From contig CAZKFD010000032.1 of assembly GCA_964551995.1 (NCBI GenBank), positions 248,001 to 312,000 on the forward strand: DNA of 64,000 bases. Reading direction: 5' to 3'. Every line of letters begins with the position of its first letter. The first letter of the stretch is position 1. A program made the translations under genes and the position numbers. The notes beneath the pieces are model-generated. The model was not told the origin of the DNA, ran no database searches, and saw only the letters and a list, made by a program, of their open reading frames with translations. Below, one piece after another: positions 7,872 through 16,025 of this stretch. Origin of the DNA: DATKJS01 sp964551995 (GTDB taxonomy: Bacteria; Acidobacteriota; Aminicenantia; Aminicenantales; Saccharicenantaceae).

Positions 7872-8630
7872 TCACGACGGGATTTCCTTGCTCACGGGCT
7901 TTTTCTTCAACCCCTTCCGGACGGCGGCCGCGACGGCGCTCACGGGTCCGGACAGAACGTTCAAGCCGGTGAAGAGGAGGAGGAAGATCCGCGGATAAAA
8001 AATGAACCCGGCCACTGTCACCGTCAAGAGGAGGGCTGTCAGGATGTCGATCCTGTGGCTCGTCCGGACTTTCATGTAATTGCGGTAGGGGAAGGTGCTG
8101 ACCATGCAGAGGGCGATGAGCACGGTGACGAGCGCCAGAAGGAAGGCCAGCTCCCGCGATCCCAGGGGCGTCGGGTGGAAGACGACGAGCGAGCTCATGA
8201 AGATGGCCGCCGAGGGCACGGTCAGACCCTCGTAGTGTTTCCGGTCGGGCTGGACGCGCGTCCGGACGTTGTACCTGGCCAGCCGGAGAACGCCCGCCGT
8301 CAGGAATAGGAAGCAAAAGAAGATGGCGGGCGAGCCGGCCAGCTCCATCCCCCAAAAATAGAGGAGGACGGAGGTCGCGAGGCCGAACGAGACGGAGTCG
8401 GCGAGGGAATCGAGCTCGATCCCGAAGTCCGACGGCGTTTTCATGGCCCGGGCCACGAGCCCGTCCATGCCGTCCATAATGGCCGCCACGATGATCCAGA
8501 GCGCGGCCATCCTGTATCGCCCGTGAAAGGTCCGGAGGACGCTCATGAAGCCGGCGAACAGGTTGGCCAGCGTAAGAAGGCTCGGCACGAGGAAAATGCC
8601 CTTTTGCAGCCGGATCGGCTTGCCGCTCAT
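7872..8630 (-). CDS. pssA: CDP-diacylglycerol-serine O-phosphatidyltransferase
   Basis: 252-residue integral membrane CDP-alcohol phosphatidyltransferase (type II PssA) that makes phosphatidylserine from CDP-diacylglycerol and serine. The family signature D-G-x2-A-R-x8-G-x3-D-x3-D is intact (D53, D56, R61, G70, D74, D78). Several hydrophobic helices follow. The start overlaps the psd stop codon by 4 bp (ATGA), so the two enzymes of phosphatidylethanolamine synthesis are translationally coupled. Confidence 0.95.
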   Translation of the reverse strand: MSGKPIRLQKGIFLVPSLLTLANLFAGFMSVLRTFHGRYRMAALWIIVAAIMDGMDGLVARAMKTPSDFGIELDSLADSVSFGLATSVLLYFWGMELAGSPAIFFCFLFLTAGVLRLARYNVRTRVQPDRKHYEGLTVPSAAIFMSSLVVFHPTPLGSRELAFLLALVTVLIALCMVSTFPYRNYMKVRTSHRIDILTALLLTVTVAGFIFYPRIFLLLFTGLNVLSGPVSAVAAAVRKGLKKKPVSKEIPS

Positions 8631-9256
8631 GGCTGGACCTCCGCGATGACGGACTCGCCGGCCCTCACCTTGGCGTTCGGACCGGTTTTTATGACGGCGG
8701 CCCGGGGGAGGGTGATCTCCACCCGCGAGCCGAAATACATGAGGCCGATCTTCTGCCCCCGGGCAAGGGCCTGCCCCGTCCTGATGAAAGACTTGATCCG
8801 TCGAGCGGCGACGCCGACGCTCTCTTTCATGACCAGCGACAGCCGCTCCCCCCTCAGGACGAGCGTGTTGGACTCGTTGAGCTCGCCGGCCTCGGGCCTG
8901 TTCGCCCGAAGGAACTTCCCCGGCCGGTATTCCATCTTGGCCACGGTCGCGGCGAGAGGCGAGCGGACGAGGTGGACGTCGAGAAGGGACAGGAAGATTG
9001 TGATCTTCCTAACCGGCCCTTCGAGCTCGGGGTGAGAGGGGAGGTCCTCGACGCCCAGGACCTTGCCGTCGGCCGGGGAGACGAGGAGGTGCTCGCCCTC
9101 GGGCGGCGTCCGGCGGGGGTCTCGGAAGAAGAACGCGGAGGCCGCGGCGAGCAGGAAGAACAGGACGGCCGGAGACCACCAGTGCAGCGCCAGAAACCCG
9201 AACATACAACCGAGCCAGCCCAGGATGAGAGCGAGACCGTCTTTGGCGATTCTCAT
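8627..9256 (-). CDS. psd: Phosphatidylserine decarboxylase (short form)
   Basis: 209 residues, the compact archaeal/Bacteroidetes-type Psd. Two N-terminal hydrophobic segments (about 8-45) precede the SPADGKV motif and the self-cleavage site FGSR, where the Ser (about 177) becomes the pyruvoyl group. It decarboxylates phosphatidylserine to phosphatidylethanolamine. First gene of the psd-pssA operon, with a promoter at 9291-9319. No clear ribosome binding site precedes the ATG. Confidence 0.95.
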   Translation of the reverse strand: MRIAKDGLALILGWLGCMFGFLALHWWSPAVLFFLLAAASAFFFRDPRRTPPEGEHLLVSPADGKVLGVEDLPSHPELEGPVRKITIFLSLLDVHLVRSPLAATVAKMEYRPGKFLRANRPEAGELNESNTLVLRGERLSLVMKESVGVAARRIKSFIRTGQALARGQKIGLMYFGSRVEITLPRAAVIKTGPNAKVRAGESVIAEVQP

Positions 9257-9290
9257 GGCCGTGCCGTCTTTTTAAAAATATCCACCGGAA

Positions 9291-9319
9291 ATGATAGACC
9301 CATCGGCCGGAAAAGTAAA
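9291..9319 (-). promoter_or_regulatory. Promoter of psd-pssA
   Basis: Minus-strand TTTACT (9319-9314), 17-bp spacer, TATCAT (9296-9291). Predicted start near 9284. Confidence 0.65.
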
Positions 9320-9329
9320 TGCGGGGCCC

Positions 9330-9530
9330 CTATTTCCCCGAGCGGAGGCTCCGGCGGCGGGCGATCTCCCTGAGAACGGCCTTATAGAGCACGAAATAAT
9401 AATAGGCGGCGAGAAGAACGAGGATCAGGGCGGCCCGGTACACGCTCCCCCGGACGAGGGAATAGACCGCGTACCCCAGGATGGCCAGCAGGCCGCCCAG
9501 GTGGATGAAGGAGAAGATCCAATCGAACAT
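9330..9530 (-). CDS. Small two-helix membrane protein, unknown function
   Basis: 66 residues: two hydrophobic helices (about 3-26 and 30-50) and a basic tail (REIARRRSLRSGK). No family recognised. It lies 45 bp downstream of the cyclophilin stop on the same strand and just before the psd promoter, so it is probably the last gene of the cyclophilin transcript. The hydrophobic pattern is what a small membrane protein would have; the ribosome binding site is weak. Confidence 0.6.
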   Translation of the reverse strand: MFDWIFSFIHLGGLLAILGYAVYSLVRGSVYRAALILVLLAAYYYFVLYKAVLREIARRRSLRSGK

Positions 9531-9575
9531 GGGCCCGCACCCTATTCCCGGCGGAACGAGGGCCCTTGGCCGGCC

Positions 9576-10160
9576 TTATTTCCCGCCGAGGACCTGAACG
9601 GAGAGGATGGTGACCGGCTCCAGGGGGACATCGCCCATGCCGTGCCTTGTCCCGGTCCTGACCTTGGCGATCGCGTCCACGACGTCCATGCCCGAGACGA
9701 CCTTGCCGAAGACGCAATAGCCGAAGCCGTCGGGGGTATCGTCCTTGTGGTTGAGATTGGGATTGTCCACGAGGTTGATGAAGAACTGGCAAGTCGCGCT
9801 GTCCACATCGGACGTACGGGCCATGGCGATTGTGCCGCGAAGGTTCTCGAGGCCGTTGGCCGCCTCGTTCTTAATCGGCGTCCGGGAGGTTTTCTCGTGG
9901 AGCTCCGCCGTCAGCCCTCCGCCCTGGATCATGAAGTTCGGGATGACGCGGTGGAAGATCGTCCCGTCGTAATACTTTTCCCTGACGTAGGACAGAAAAT
10001 TCTTGACCGTGACCGGCGCCTTGGCCGGGTAGAGCTCGATCGTGATGTCGCCCTTGCTCGTCGTCATGAGGACCTTCGTCGTCGCCGGCGTCTGGGCGAC
10101 GGCCAGGCCGGCCAGCAATAAGCCCGCCGCGAACAGGGCCGAAAGGATTTGTCTGGTCAT
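9576..10160 (-). CDS. Periplasmic peptidyl-prolyl cis-trans isomerase (cyclophilin)
   Basis: 194 residues. A signal peptide (about 1-22, ending AVAQ) precedes a cyclophilin domain with FHRVIPNFMIQGG, the ATCQFFINL segment and FGKVVSGMDVVDAI. It accelerates proline isomerisation in proteins folding in the envelope. Start ATG 10160 follows the ribosome binding site AAAGGAGG with suitable spacing, and a promoter lies at 10197-10225. Confidence 0.95.
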   Translation of the reverse strand: MTRQILSALFAAGLLLAGLAVAQTPATTKVLMTTSKGDITIELYPAKAPVTVKNFLSYVREKYYDGTIFHRVIPNFMIQGGGLTAELHEKTSRTPIKNEAANGLENLRGTIAMARTSDVDSATCQFFINLVDNPNLNHKDDTPDGFGYCVFGKVVSGMDVVDAIAKVRTGTRHGMGDVPLEPVTILSVQVLGGK

Positions 10161-10196
10161 CGGGACCTCCTTTGGATTTCAGAGTCTGGAAAAAGC

Positions 10197-10225
10197 ACGA
10201 TAGCAGAATCGCCCGGCCAAATCAA
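10197..10225 (-). promoter_or_regulatory. Promoter of the cyclophilin gene
   Basis: Minus-strand TTGATT (10225-10220), 17-bp spacer, TATCGT (10202-10197). Predicted start near 10190, 30 nt before the start codon. Confidence 0.65.
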
Positions 10226-10569
10226 CCGCCCACCCGGCATACCCAGACACGGCATTCTCTTCTGGGGTCTCAGGACCACCCTTATCCCCCGCGCTGTCGC
10301 TCCCTGCGCATCGCACCTCAGTCCTTGGGTCATGCCTCGCCCGCTTTCGGTGGCGCTTCCGCCCGCCCTCGCTTGGCTTCGCCATGACGTTTGGCGGCGT
10401 TGTTGCTCTTGTTGGCGCCAGAGCGCCCAGCTCCGCTGGGGGTGGGCGGGGACTGGCACCGTGCCACTCATCCGCTCTTCCTCATGCGTCGGGAAGGGAA
10501 TAACCGCTTAATCACGTTCTGACCGCTCCCCTGGGCCTTCTCATGAGCGGTGAGGCCACGGTTTGGCGC
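10226..10569. other. Intergenic stretch without a supported gene
   Basis: About 340 bp between the cyclophilin and M28 promoters. Open frames exist on both strands but translate to Arg/Ser/Pro/Cys-rich strings without family resemblance. Small hairpins are present, for example CCCAGC-TCC-GCTGGG at 10426-10440. The repetitive CG/CC texture suggests a dispersed intergenic repeat or a decayed gene, but nothing is recognised. Confidence 0.5.
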
Positions 10570-10599
10570 TTGCCTTTCGCGGCGGCGATTCATTAAGAT
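10570..10599 (+). promoter_or_regulatory. Possible promoter of the M28 peptidase gene
   Basis: TTGCCT (10570-10575), 18-bp spacer, TAAGAT (10594-10599). Moderate match; predicted start near 10606, 26 nt before the ATG. Confidence 0.45.
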
Positions 10600-10631
10600 A
10601 GGCCCTGCGATAATTTCCGGAGGAGGGCGAT

Positions 10632-12176
10632 ATGAAAAAGCTCCGCTTCTTGACGGCCCTGGCCGTTCTGCTGGCCCTGTCCGGCCTGCTCAGCCTGGGG
10701 GCCCAGGTCGCGCCGAAGGCCCCGGACGATCAATCGAAGATCGTCGAGGCCATGCACCTCATTTCGAGCAACGTCCTTTACGGCTATGTTCAGAAGCTCA
10801 CTTCGGATGAGTTCGGCGGCCGCCTGACCGGGACGAAGGAGTTCGAAGAGGCCGCGATATGGGTCGAATCCTATCTTCAGAAATGGGGCGTCCGGCCCGG
10901 CGGCGACAACGGGACCTACCGTCAGCACTTCCCCAATCCCTACACCCGGGTCTTCCCGGGCGGCGAGTGCGTCATGCTGATCCCGCAGGGCAAGGACATC
11001 ATCAAAAAATCCTACCGCTACGAGGACGAGTTCATCCCCGGCGGAACATCGGGCTCGGGGGAACTGACGGCGGACGTCGTTTATGTCGGCTACGGGGTCA
11101 CGGCGCCCGAGCTCGGCTATGACGACTACAAGGGCGTGGACGTCAAGGGCAAGATCGTCCTCATGGAACGCGAGGTCCCGGTCGACCCGGAGCCGAAGAC
11201 CATGGTCCTGTTCATGAAGTGGCGGCCCTATTCGTTCCACCAGTACAAGCTCAAAAACGCCGTCGCCCACGGCGCCGCGGGCATGCTCTACAACTACGGG
11301 CCCATCGGCAACCCCAACAACGCCTACGCGGAAGGGTTCATCTACCACCATGTCGGCGCGGCCGTCGTCGCCGACGTTTTTGCCGGCACGGGCCGGAACC
11401 ACGAGGAGATCGTGGCCCGGATCCGCAAGGAGCTCAAGCCGCATTCGTTCGATACCGGCAAGACCTTCTACATCAAGAACGTCACCGAGCACCATCCCGA
11501 CGGCGTCGGCTTCAACGTCATCGGCGTCATCCCGGGCACCGACCCGCAGCTCAGGGACCAGGTCATCATCGTCGCCGGCCACCTCGACCATCTCGGCCGG
11601 ATGTGGGAGATCATGCCCGGGGCCAACGACAACGCGACGGCCGTGGCCGTCGGCATGGGCGTCGCCGAGGCGATGGCGAAATGCGCCGTGCGGCCGAAGC
11701 GCACCGTAGCCTTCATCTTCTTCGGCAGCGAGGAACAGAGCGAGGAGCAGGGCTGTCAGGGGTCGCGCTTCTACACCGAACACCCGGTGTTCCCGCTCGA
11801 CAAGACCGTCGTCTTTATCAACATGGAGGGTCCCGGCAGCGGCGATAAGATCACCGCTTCCGGGGGGACGACGTACCCGGGTTTTTGGAGCTACGTCGAG
11901 AAGGCCAACAACACTTACGTCCACCGCACGCTGACGACCGGCCCCGCCGAGTATCCCGGCCGGCCGCGGCAGGACTCGGCCTGGTTCTTCTGGAAGGGCG
12001 TGCCGGCGCTGACATTCAGCTCGTACGGCTTCAACCCCGGCCGTCCCACGTACCATACGCCACACGACAACATGGATGTGATCACGCCGGAAATCATGGA
12101 GGACATCGGCCGACTCTTATTCATGTCCATGATGGACATGAACGGCCAGGCCTCGCTCAATTTTCGGACGAATTGA
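10632..12176 (+). CDS. Secreted M28 family zinc aminopeptidase with PA domain
   Basis: 514 residues. Signal peptide about 1-25; a PA (protease-associated) insert at about 150-290; then the M28 catalytic domain. Two-zinc ligands are visible: GHLDH (H317), GANDN (D333), the SEEQ pair (E367/E368) and YHTPHDN (H475). The ligand usually seen as Asp in an N-x-D-x-x-G motif reads Glu here (NMEGPG, E399). Such enzymes remove N-terminal residues from peptides outside the cytoplasm, which fits a peptide-scavenging lifestyle. Start ATG 10632 follows AGGAGG. Single-gene unit, convergent with the GTPase gene. Confidence 0.93.
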   Translation: MKKLRFLTALAVLLALSGLLSLGAQVAPKAPDDQSKIVEAMHLISSNVLYGYVQKLTSDEFGGRLTGTKEFEEAAIWVESYLQKWGVRPGGDNGTYRQHFPNPYTRVFPGGECVMLIPQGKDIIKKSYRYEDEFIPGGTSGSGELTADVVYVGYGVTAPELGYDDYKGVDVKGKIVLMEREVPVDPEPKTMVLFMKWRPYSFHQYKLKNAVAHGAAGMLYNYGPIGNPNNAYAEGFIYHHVGAAVVADVFAGTGRNHEEIVARIRKELKPHSFDTGKTFYIKNVTEHHPDGVGFNVIGVIPGTDPQLRDQVIIVAGHLDHLGRMWEIMPGANDNATAVAVGMGVAEAMAKCAVRPKRTVAFIFFGSEEQSEEQGCQGSRFYTEHPVFPLDKTVVFINMEGPGSGDKITASGGTTYPGFWSYVEKANNTYVHRTLTTGPAEYPGRPRQDSAWFFWKGVPALTFSSYGFNPGRPTYHTPHDNMDVITPEIMEDIGRLLFMSMMDMNGQASLNFRTN

Positions 12177-12192
12177 TTTTCCGCAACCGTTC

Positions 12193-12249
12193 GAGCGGCG
12201 GGAGGCATTTCATTTAGCGGTGACGAAGGTCACCGCTGGAGAGCCGCTC
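12193..12249. terminator. Nested inverted repeats between convergent genes (possible bidirectional terminator)
   Basis: Perfect 9-bp stem AGCGGTGAC-GAAG-GTCACCGCT (12216-12237) inside a second pair GAGCGGC (12193-12199) and GCCGCTC (12243-12249). It lies between two converging stop codons. There is no U-tract on either side, so intrinsic termination is only possible, not shown. Confidence 0.45.
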
Positions 12250-13240
12250 AGATGTGGAGCTCGACGACGTCCTCGTCGGCGAGGACGTAGTCGCGGGTGA
12301 CGCGCAGACCCTCGAGCCGCCCGTCCCGGCTCCAGACGCGGGCGAAGGCGAGCTTCTCCGCGAAGTCCTTATGGACAGCGCGGGCCATCTCGATGACCGT
12401 GATGCCCTTCCGCAGGCTGAAGGGAGAGGTGTGGTCGGCCTTCCTGCCCGGCACTTTGCTGTAAATCCGCACGGCGTGAAGGAGGCCGAAGACCGTCCGC
12501 CGGATGTCCTCGAGGCCGCGTCCGGAAAGGGCGGACACCGGGATCTTCTCGATCGGGCTTTCGAGAAGGACCGCGAGCTCCTCGAGGCGGGCCGCGGCGC
12601 CCTCGGTGTCGATCTTGTTGGCGGCGATGGCCGCCCTCTTGAGGAGCGGGAAACGCTCGGGCGCGATGTCCGCGTCGGCGCTCACGAATTCCACTTTCCG
12701 CTCGTTGAGCTTCTTCATTAGGGCGTCGAGGAGGCCGACGGCGGCCGGGTCGGCCAGGTCGGCCACGAACAGGACGGCGTCGGCCATCTTGACCAGCTCG
12801 GGGAACCAGGTCTCCATGAATTCGGCCGTCACGGGCGGCGTGTCGACAAGCTGAATCTGGATGTTCTCGAAGGGCATCATGTAGGGGGCGGGGGATCGGG
12901 TCGTGAACGGATAGTCGGCGACCTCTGGCTCGGCCCCAGTCAGGGCCTTGACGAGGAGCGATTTTCCGGCGTTCGGCGGCCCCGCGAGGACGACCTGACC
13001 GGCTCCGGACCTCTCGATCTTGAACACCGGCGCGTGCTTGGCCGTCGTCGGCCGTCGCTGCATGTCCTCGCGGGCCTTGGCGATCTTGGCCCGGTACATG
13101 GCGATGAGCTTGTCCGTCCCCTTGTGATGGGGGATGACGGCGATCAGGCGCTCATAGATGCCGATCTTTTCCTGGGGGGTGCGGGCCGTGCGCAGCTCCT
13201 TCTCGATGGCGTGGTATTCGGGCGGGAGATTGGCCGGCAT
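12248..13240 (-). CDS. OBG/DRG-family GTPase with C-terminal TGS domain
   Basis: 330 residues. Helical N-terminus (about 1-75), then a G domain with G1 GPPNAGKS (about 86), a G3 motif DTPP, G4 NKID, and a C-terminal TGS domain (SPFSLRKGITVIEMARAVHK). This is the DRG/Obg architecture; such GTPases act in ribosome or translation quality control, exact role unknown. G3 is DTPP instead of the usual DTPG, as in some relatives. The start codon lies only about 3 nt after the predicted transcription start (TATAAT at 13255-13250) and lacks a ribosome binding site, so the mRNA may be leaderless. Confidence 0.9.
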   Translation of the reverse strand: MPANLPPEYHAIEKELRTARTPQEKIGIYERLIAVIPHHKGTDKLIAMYRAKIAKAREDMQRRPTTAKHAPVFKIERSGAGQVVLAGPPNAGKSLLVKALTGAEPEVADYPFTTRSPAPYMMPFENIQIQLVDTPPVTAEFMETWFPELVKMADAVLFVADLADPAAVGLLDALMKKLNERKVEFVSADADIAPERFPLLKRAAIAANKIDTEGAAARLEELAVLLESPIEKIPVSALSGRGLEDIRRTVFGLLHAVRIYSKVPGRKADHTSPFSLRKGITVIEMARAVHKDFAEKLAFARVWSRDGRLEGLRVTRDYVLADEDVVELHI

Positions 13241-13249
13241 GGCGCCGCG

Positions 13250-13255
13250 ATTATA
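13250..13255 (-). promoter_or_regulatory. -10 element of the TGS GTPase gene
   Basis: Perfect TATAAT on the minus strand, 9 bp upstream of the ATG, with no convincing -35. Implies a leaderless or near-leaderless transcript. Confidence 0.5.
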
Positions 13256-13487
13256 TCAAAAAAGAACGGAGCGCGCGACCCCATCCGGGGCCGGGGCGCC
13301 TGCCGGCGGCGGTCCCGTCCGGCGGCCGTTTCCGGCCTCCCCGGCGGCCCCTAACTTTGAGAAAAAACGGGCCTCCGCGGCGTCCTCTCTCATGTCCCCG
13401 GAACACGGCCGGTTGCGGCTGCGGCGCAGGGGTTCTATATTATTGATATACAACAAAATAAATTTATCAGGATTTGGAAAAATTCCG
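13256..13487. other. Intergenic region upstream of gyrB
   Basis: About 230 bp. The left part is GC-rich without a supported gene; from about 13436 the sequence becomes AT-rich (ATATTATTGATATACAAC), resembling an UP-element-like region before the gyrB promoter. No DnaA boxes were recognised. Confidence 0.5.
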
Positions 13488-13516
13488 TTGCTTTGGGGGC
13501 CCTTTTTTGCTATAAT
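13488..13516 (+). promoter_or_regulatory. gyrBA promoter
   Basis: TTGCTT (13488-13493), 17-bp spacer, perfect TATAAT (13511-13516), preceded by an AT-rich tract. Predicted start near 13523, about 72 nt before the gyrB ATG. This argues against the in-frame upstream start at 13493. Confidence 0.8.
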
Positions 13517-13594
13517 ATTTTCTCGGAAAATGCCCATCGGCAGAGAGCATTTTGCCGCCCCGGCAATGCCTATTTTTTTTCAAAGCGGACGGAC

Positions 13595-15988
13595 ATGAAG
13601 GAACAAAAATATACGGCGGAAAGCATCAAGGTCCTGAAAGGCCTCGAAGCCGTGCGGAAGCGGCCGGCCATGTACATCGGAAGCACCGGCCCGGAGGGCC
13701 TCCACCACCTCGTCTATGAAGTCGTCGACAACAGCGTCGACGAGGCCCTGGCCGGCTGCTGCACGCAGATCGACGTCCTCATCCACGTCGACGACTCGAT
13801 CACGGTCGTTGACAACGGCCGCGGCATCCCCGTCGAACAGCACAAGAAGGAGAAGAAGTCGGCGGCCGAGGTCGTCATGACCATGCTCCACGCCGGCGGC
13901 AAGTTCGACCAGAAGAGCTACAAAGTCTCCGGCGGCCTCCACGGCGTCGGCGTCTCCGTCGTCAACGCCCTATCCAAGCGGCTCGACCTCGAGGTCAAAC
14001 GCGACGGCGGCATCTTTACCCAGAGCTACGAGCGGGGAAACGCGCTGGCCCCGCTCAAGCGGATCGGCAAGACCACGAAGACGGGGACGAAGGTCACCTT
14101 CTGGCCCGACGACGAAATCTTCGAGGAGACCGAATACAGCTTCGAAATCCTGGCCCAGCGCCTCCGCGAGCTGTCCTTCCTCAACAAAGGCCTCAAAATC
14201 ACCATCACCGACGAGCGGACCAACAAATCCCACGAATTCCAGTACAAGGGCGGCATCCGCGAGTTCGTCGAGTACCTCAACCAGAACAAGCAGCCGATCA
14301 ACCCCAAGCCCATCCTGTTCGAGGGCGAGCGGGAGAGCGTCTTCGTCGACCTCGCCCTCCAGTACAACATGTCTTACGCGGAGACGATTTACTCGTTCGT
14401 CAACAACATCAACACGACCGAGGGCGGCACTCACCTCATCGGGTTCAAGGCGGCCCTGACCCGTTCCCTCAACACCTACGCCAGCTCCCACAACCTTCTT
14501 AAGGACCTCAGCGAAAACATCACCGGCGACGACTGCCGCGAGGGTCTGATCGCGGTCCTATCGATCAAGCTCCGCGACCCGCAGTTCGAGGGCCAGACCA
14601 AGACGAAGCTCGGCAACTCCGAGGTCAAGGGCATTGTCGAGTCGATCGTCAACGAGCAGCTGTCCGCCTACCTCGAGGAGAACCCGGCGGTCGCCAAGAA
14701 GGTCGTCCTGAAGATCATCGACGCGGCCCGGGCCCGCGAAGCCGCCCGCAAGGCCCGCGAGCTGGCCCGCCGCAAGGGCATCCTCGAATCGACGTCCCTG
14801 CCCGGCAAGCTGGCCGACTGCCAGGACCGCGACCCGGCGAGCTCCGAGATCTTCATCGTCGAGGGCGATTCCGCCGGCGGCTCGGCCAAGCAGGGCCGGG
14901 ACCGCCGCTTCCAGGCCATCCTCCCCCTGCGCGGCAAGATCCTCAACGTGGAGAAGTCGCGCTTCGATAAGATCATCAAGAACGAGGAGATCGGGACGAT
15001 GTTCGCCGCTCTGGGCATCGGCATCGAAGACAGCGAGGACAAACTGGCTAAGCTCCGCTACCACAAGGTCATCATGATGACCGACGCCGATGTCGACGGC
15101 TCCCACATCCGAACCCTCCTCATGACCTTCTTTTACCGCCAGGCGACCCGGCTCATCGAGCAGGGGCACCTCTACATCGCCCAGCCGCCGCTCTACAAGG
15201 TCACCCGCGGCCGGGACGTCCAGTACCTCAAGGACGAGCGCGACTACGAGAAATTCATGGTCCGCAAGATCTCCGAGGAGTTCAAGGTCCGGGCCGGCCA
15301 CCGCAAAGAGGTCCTGGAGGGGGAGAAATTCCGCAAATTCTTCCGCAACCTCATGGCCAAAAAAAGCTACGCCCAGTTCTTCGAGCGCAAGAACTACCCC
15401 CTCTTCCTCATCGACCTCCTCATCCGCAACGGCGTCGATGGCCAGGAGTTCCTGAGCGGCAAGAAGAACGTCGAGAAGATCATGAAGCTCGTCGCCGAGA
15501 AGGGCTTCACGACAAAGCTCGGCCGGGACGAGGAGTACGGCGTCTTCGAGATCGAGTTCGGCTACCAGCTCAACGGCCTCTCGGCCAACGGCAGGATCGG
15601 CATGGACCTCGTCACCTCGGCCGAGTACAAGAACCTCTACCGCATCACCCAGGAGCTCGAGGACGTCAAAGGCCCCTACGCGGTCCTGACCAACGGCGAC
15701 GGCGCAGAGAAGCAGATCCTGGAGAACGAGAACAAGCTCCTCGACTACCTCTTCGAGCGCGGCAAGAAGGGCATCTCCGTTCAGCGCTACAAGGGCCTCG
15801 GCGAGATGACCCCGGCGCAGCTCTGGGAGACGACCATGGACCCGGAGCGCCGCTCCCTCCTCAAGGTCTCCGTCGTCGACGCGGCCGAGGCCGACCGCAT
15901 CTTCGGCATCCTCATGGGCGACGAGGTCGACGAGCGCCGGAAGTTCATCGAGACCAACGCCCTGGAAGCCCTGAACCTCGATGTCTGA
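13595..15988 (+). CDS. gyrB: DNA gyrase subunit B
   Basis: 797 residues. ATPase subunit of gyrase, which introduces negative supercoils together with GyrA. GHKL ATPase motifs: EVVDNSVDEALAG and VDNGRGIPV; then a transducer domain. TOPRIM motifs EGDSAGGSAKQGRD, PLRGKILNVEK and DADVDGSHIRTLL are intact, and QRYKGLGEM marks the C-terminus. The length includes the roughly 170-residue TOPRIM insert seen in many Gram-negative GyrB proteins. Start ATG 13595 (MKEQKYTAESIKVL) is the homologous start. gyrA follows directly, as one operon. Confidence 0.98.
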   Translation: MKEQKYTAESIKVLKGLEAVRKRPAMYIGSTGPEGLHHLVYEVVDNSVDEALAGCCTQIDVLIHVDDSITVVDNGRGIPVEQHKKEKKSAAEVVMTMLHAGGKFDQKSYKVSGGLHGVGVSVVNALSKRLDLEVKRDGGIFTQSYERGNALAPLKRIGKTTKTGTKVTFWPDDEIFEETEYSFEILAQRLRELSFLNKGLKITITDERTNKSHEFQYKGGIREFVEYLNQNKQPINPKPILFEGERESVFVDLALQYNMSYAETIYSFVNNINTTEGGTHLIGFKAALTRSLNTYASSHNLLKDLSENITGDDCREGLIAVLSIKLRDPQFEGQTKTKLGNSEVKGIVESIVNEQLSAYLEENPAVAKKVVLKIIDAARAREAARKARELARRKGILESTSLPGKLADCQDRDPASSEIFIVEGDSAGGSAKQGRDRRFQAILPLRGKILNVEKSRFDKIIKNEEIGTMFAALGIGIEDSEDKLAKLRYHKVIMMTDADVDGSHIRTLLMTFFYRQATRLIEQGHLYIAQPPLYKVTRGRDVQYLKDERDYEKFMVRKISEEFKVRAGHRKEVLEGEKFRKFFRNLMAKKSYAQFFERKNYPLFLIDLLIRNGVDGQEFLSGKKNVEKIMKLVAEKGFTTKLGRDEEYGVFEIEFGYQLNGLSANGRIGMDLVTSAEYKNLYRITQELEDVKGPYAVLTNGDGAEKQILENENKLLDYLFERGKKGISVQRYKGLGEMTPAQLWETTMDPERRSLLKVSVVDAAEADRIFGILMGDEVDERRKFIETNALEALNLDV

Positions 15989-16025
15989 CGACCGCGCCCG
16001 GAAGCGGGCCTCCGAAGGAGCTCCC

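Noticed and set aside
13241..13594. Replication origin next to gyrB
   Set aside because: No dnaA, dnaN or recF and no recognisable DnaA-box cluster; gyrB is flanked by an unrelated GTPase gene.
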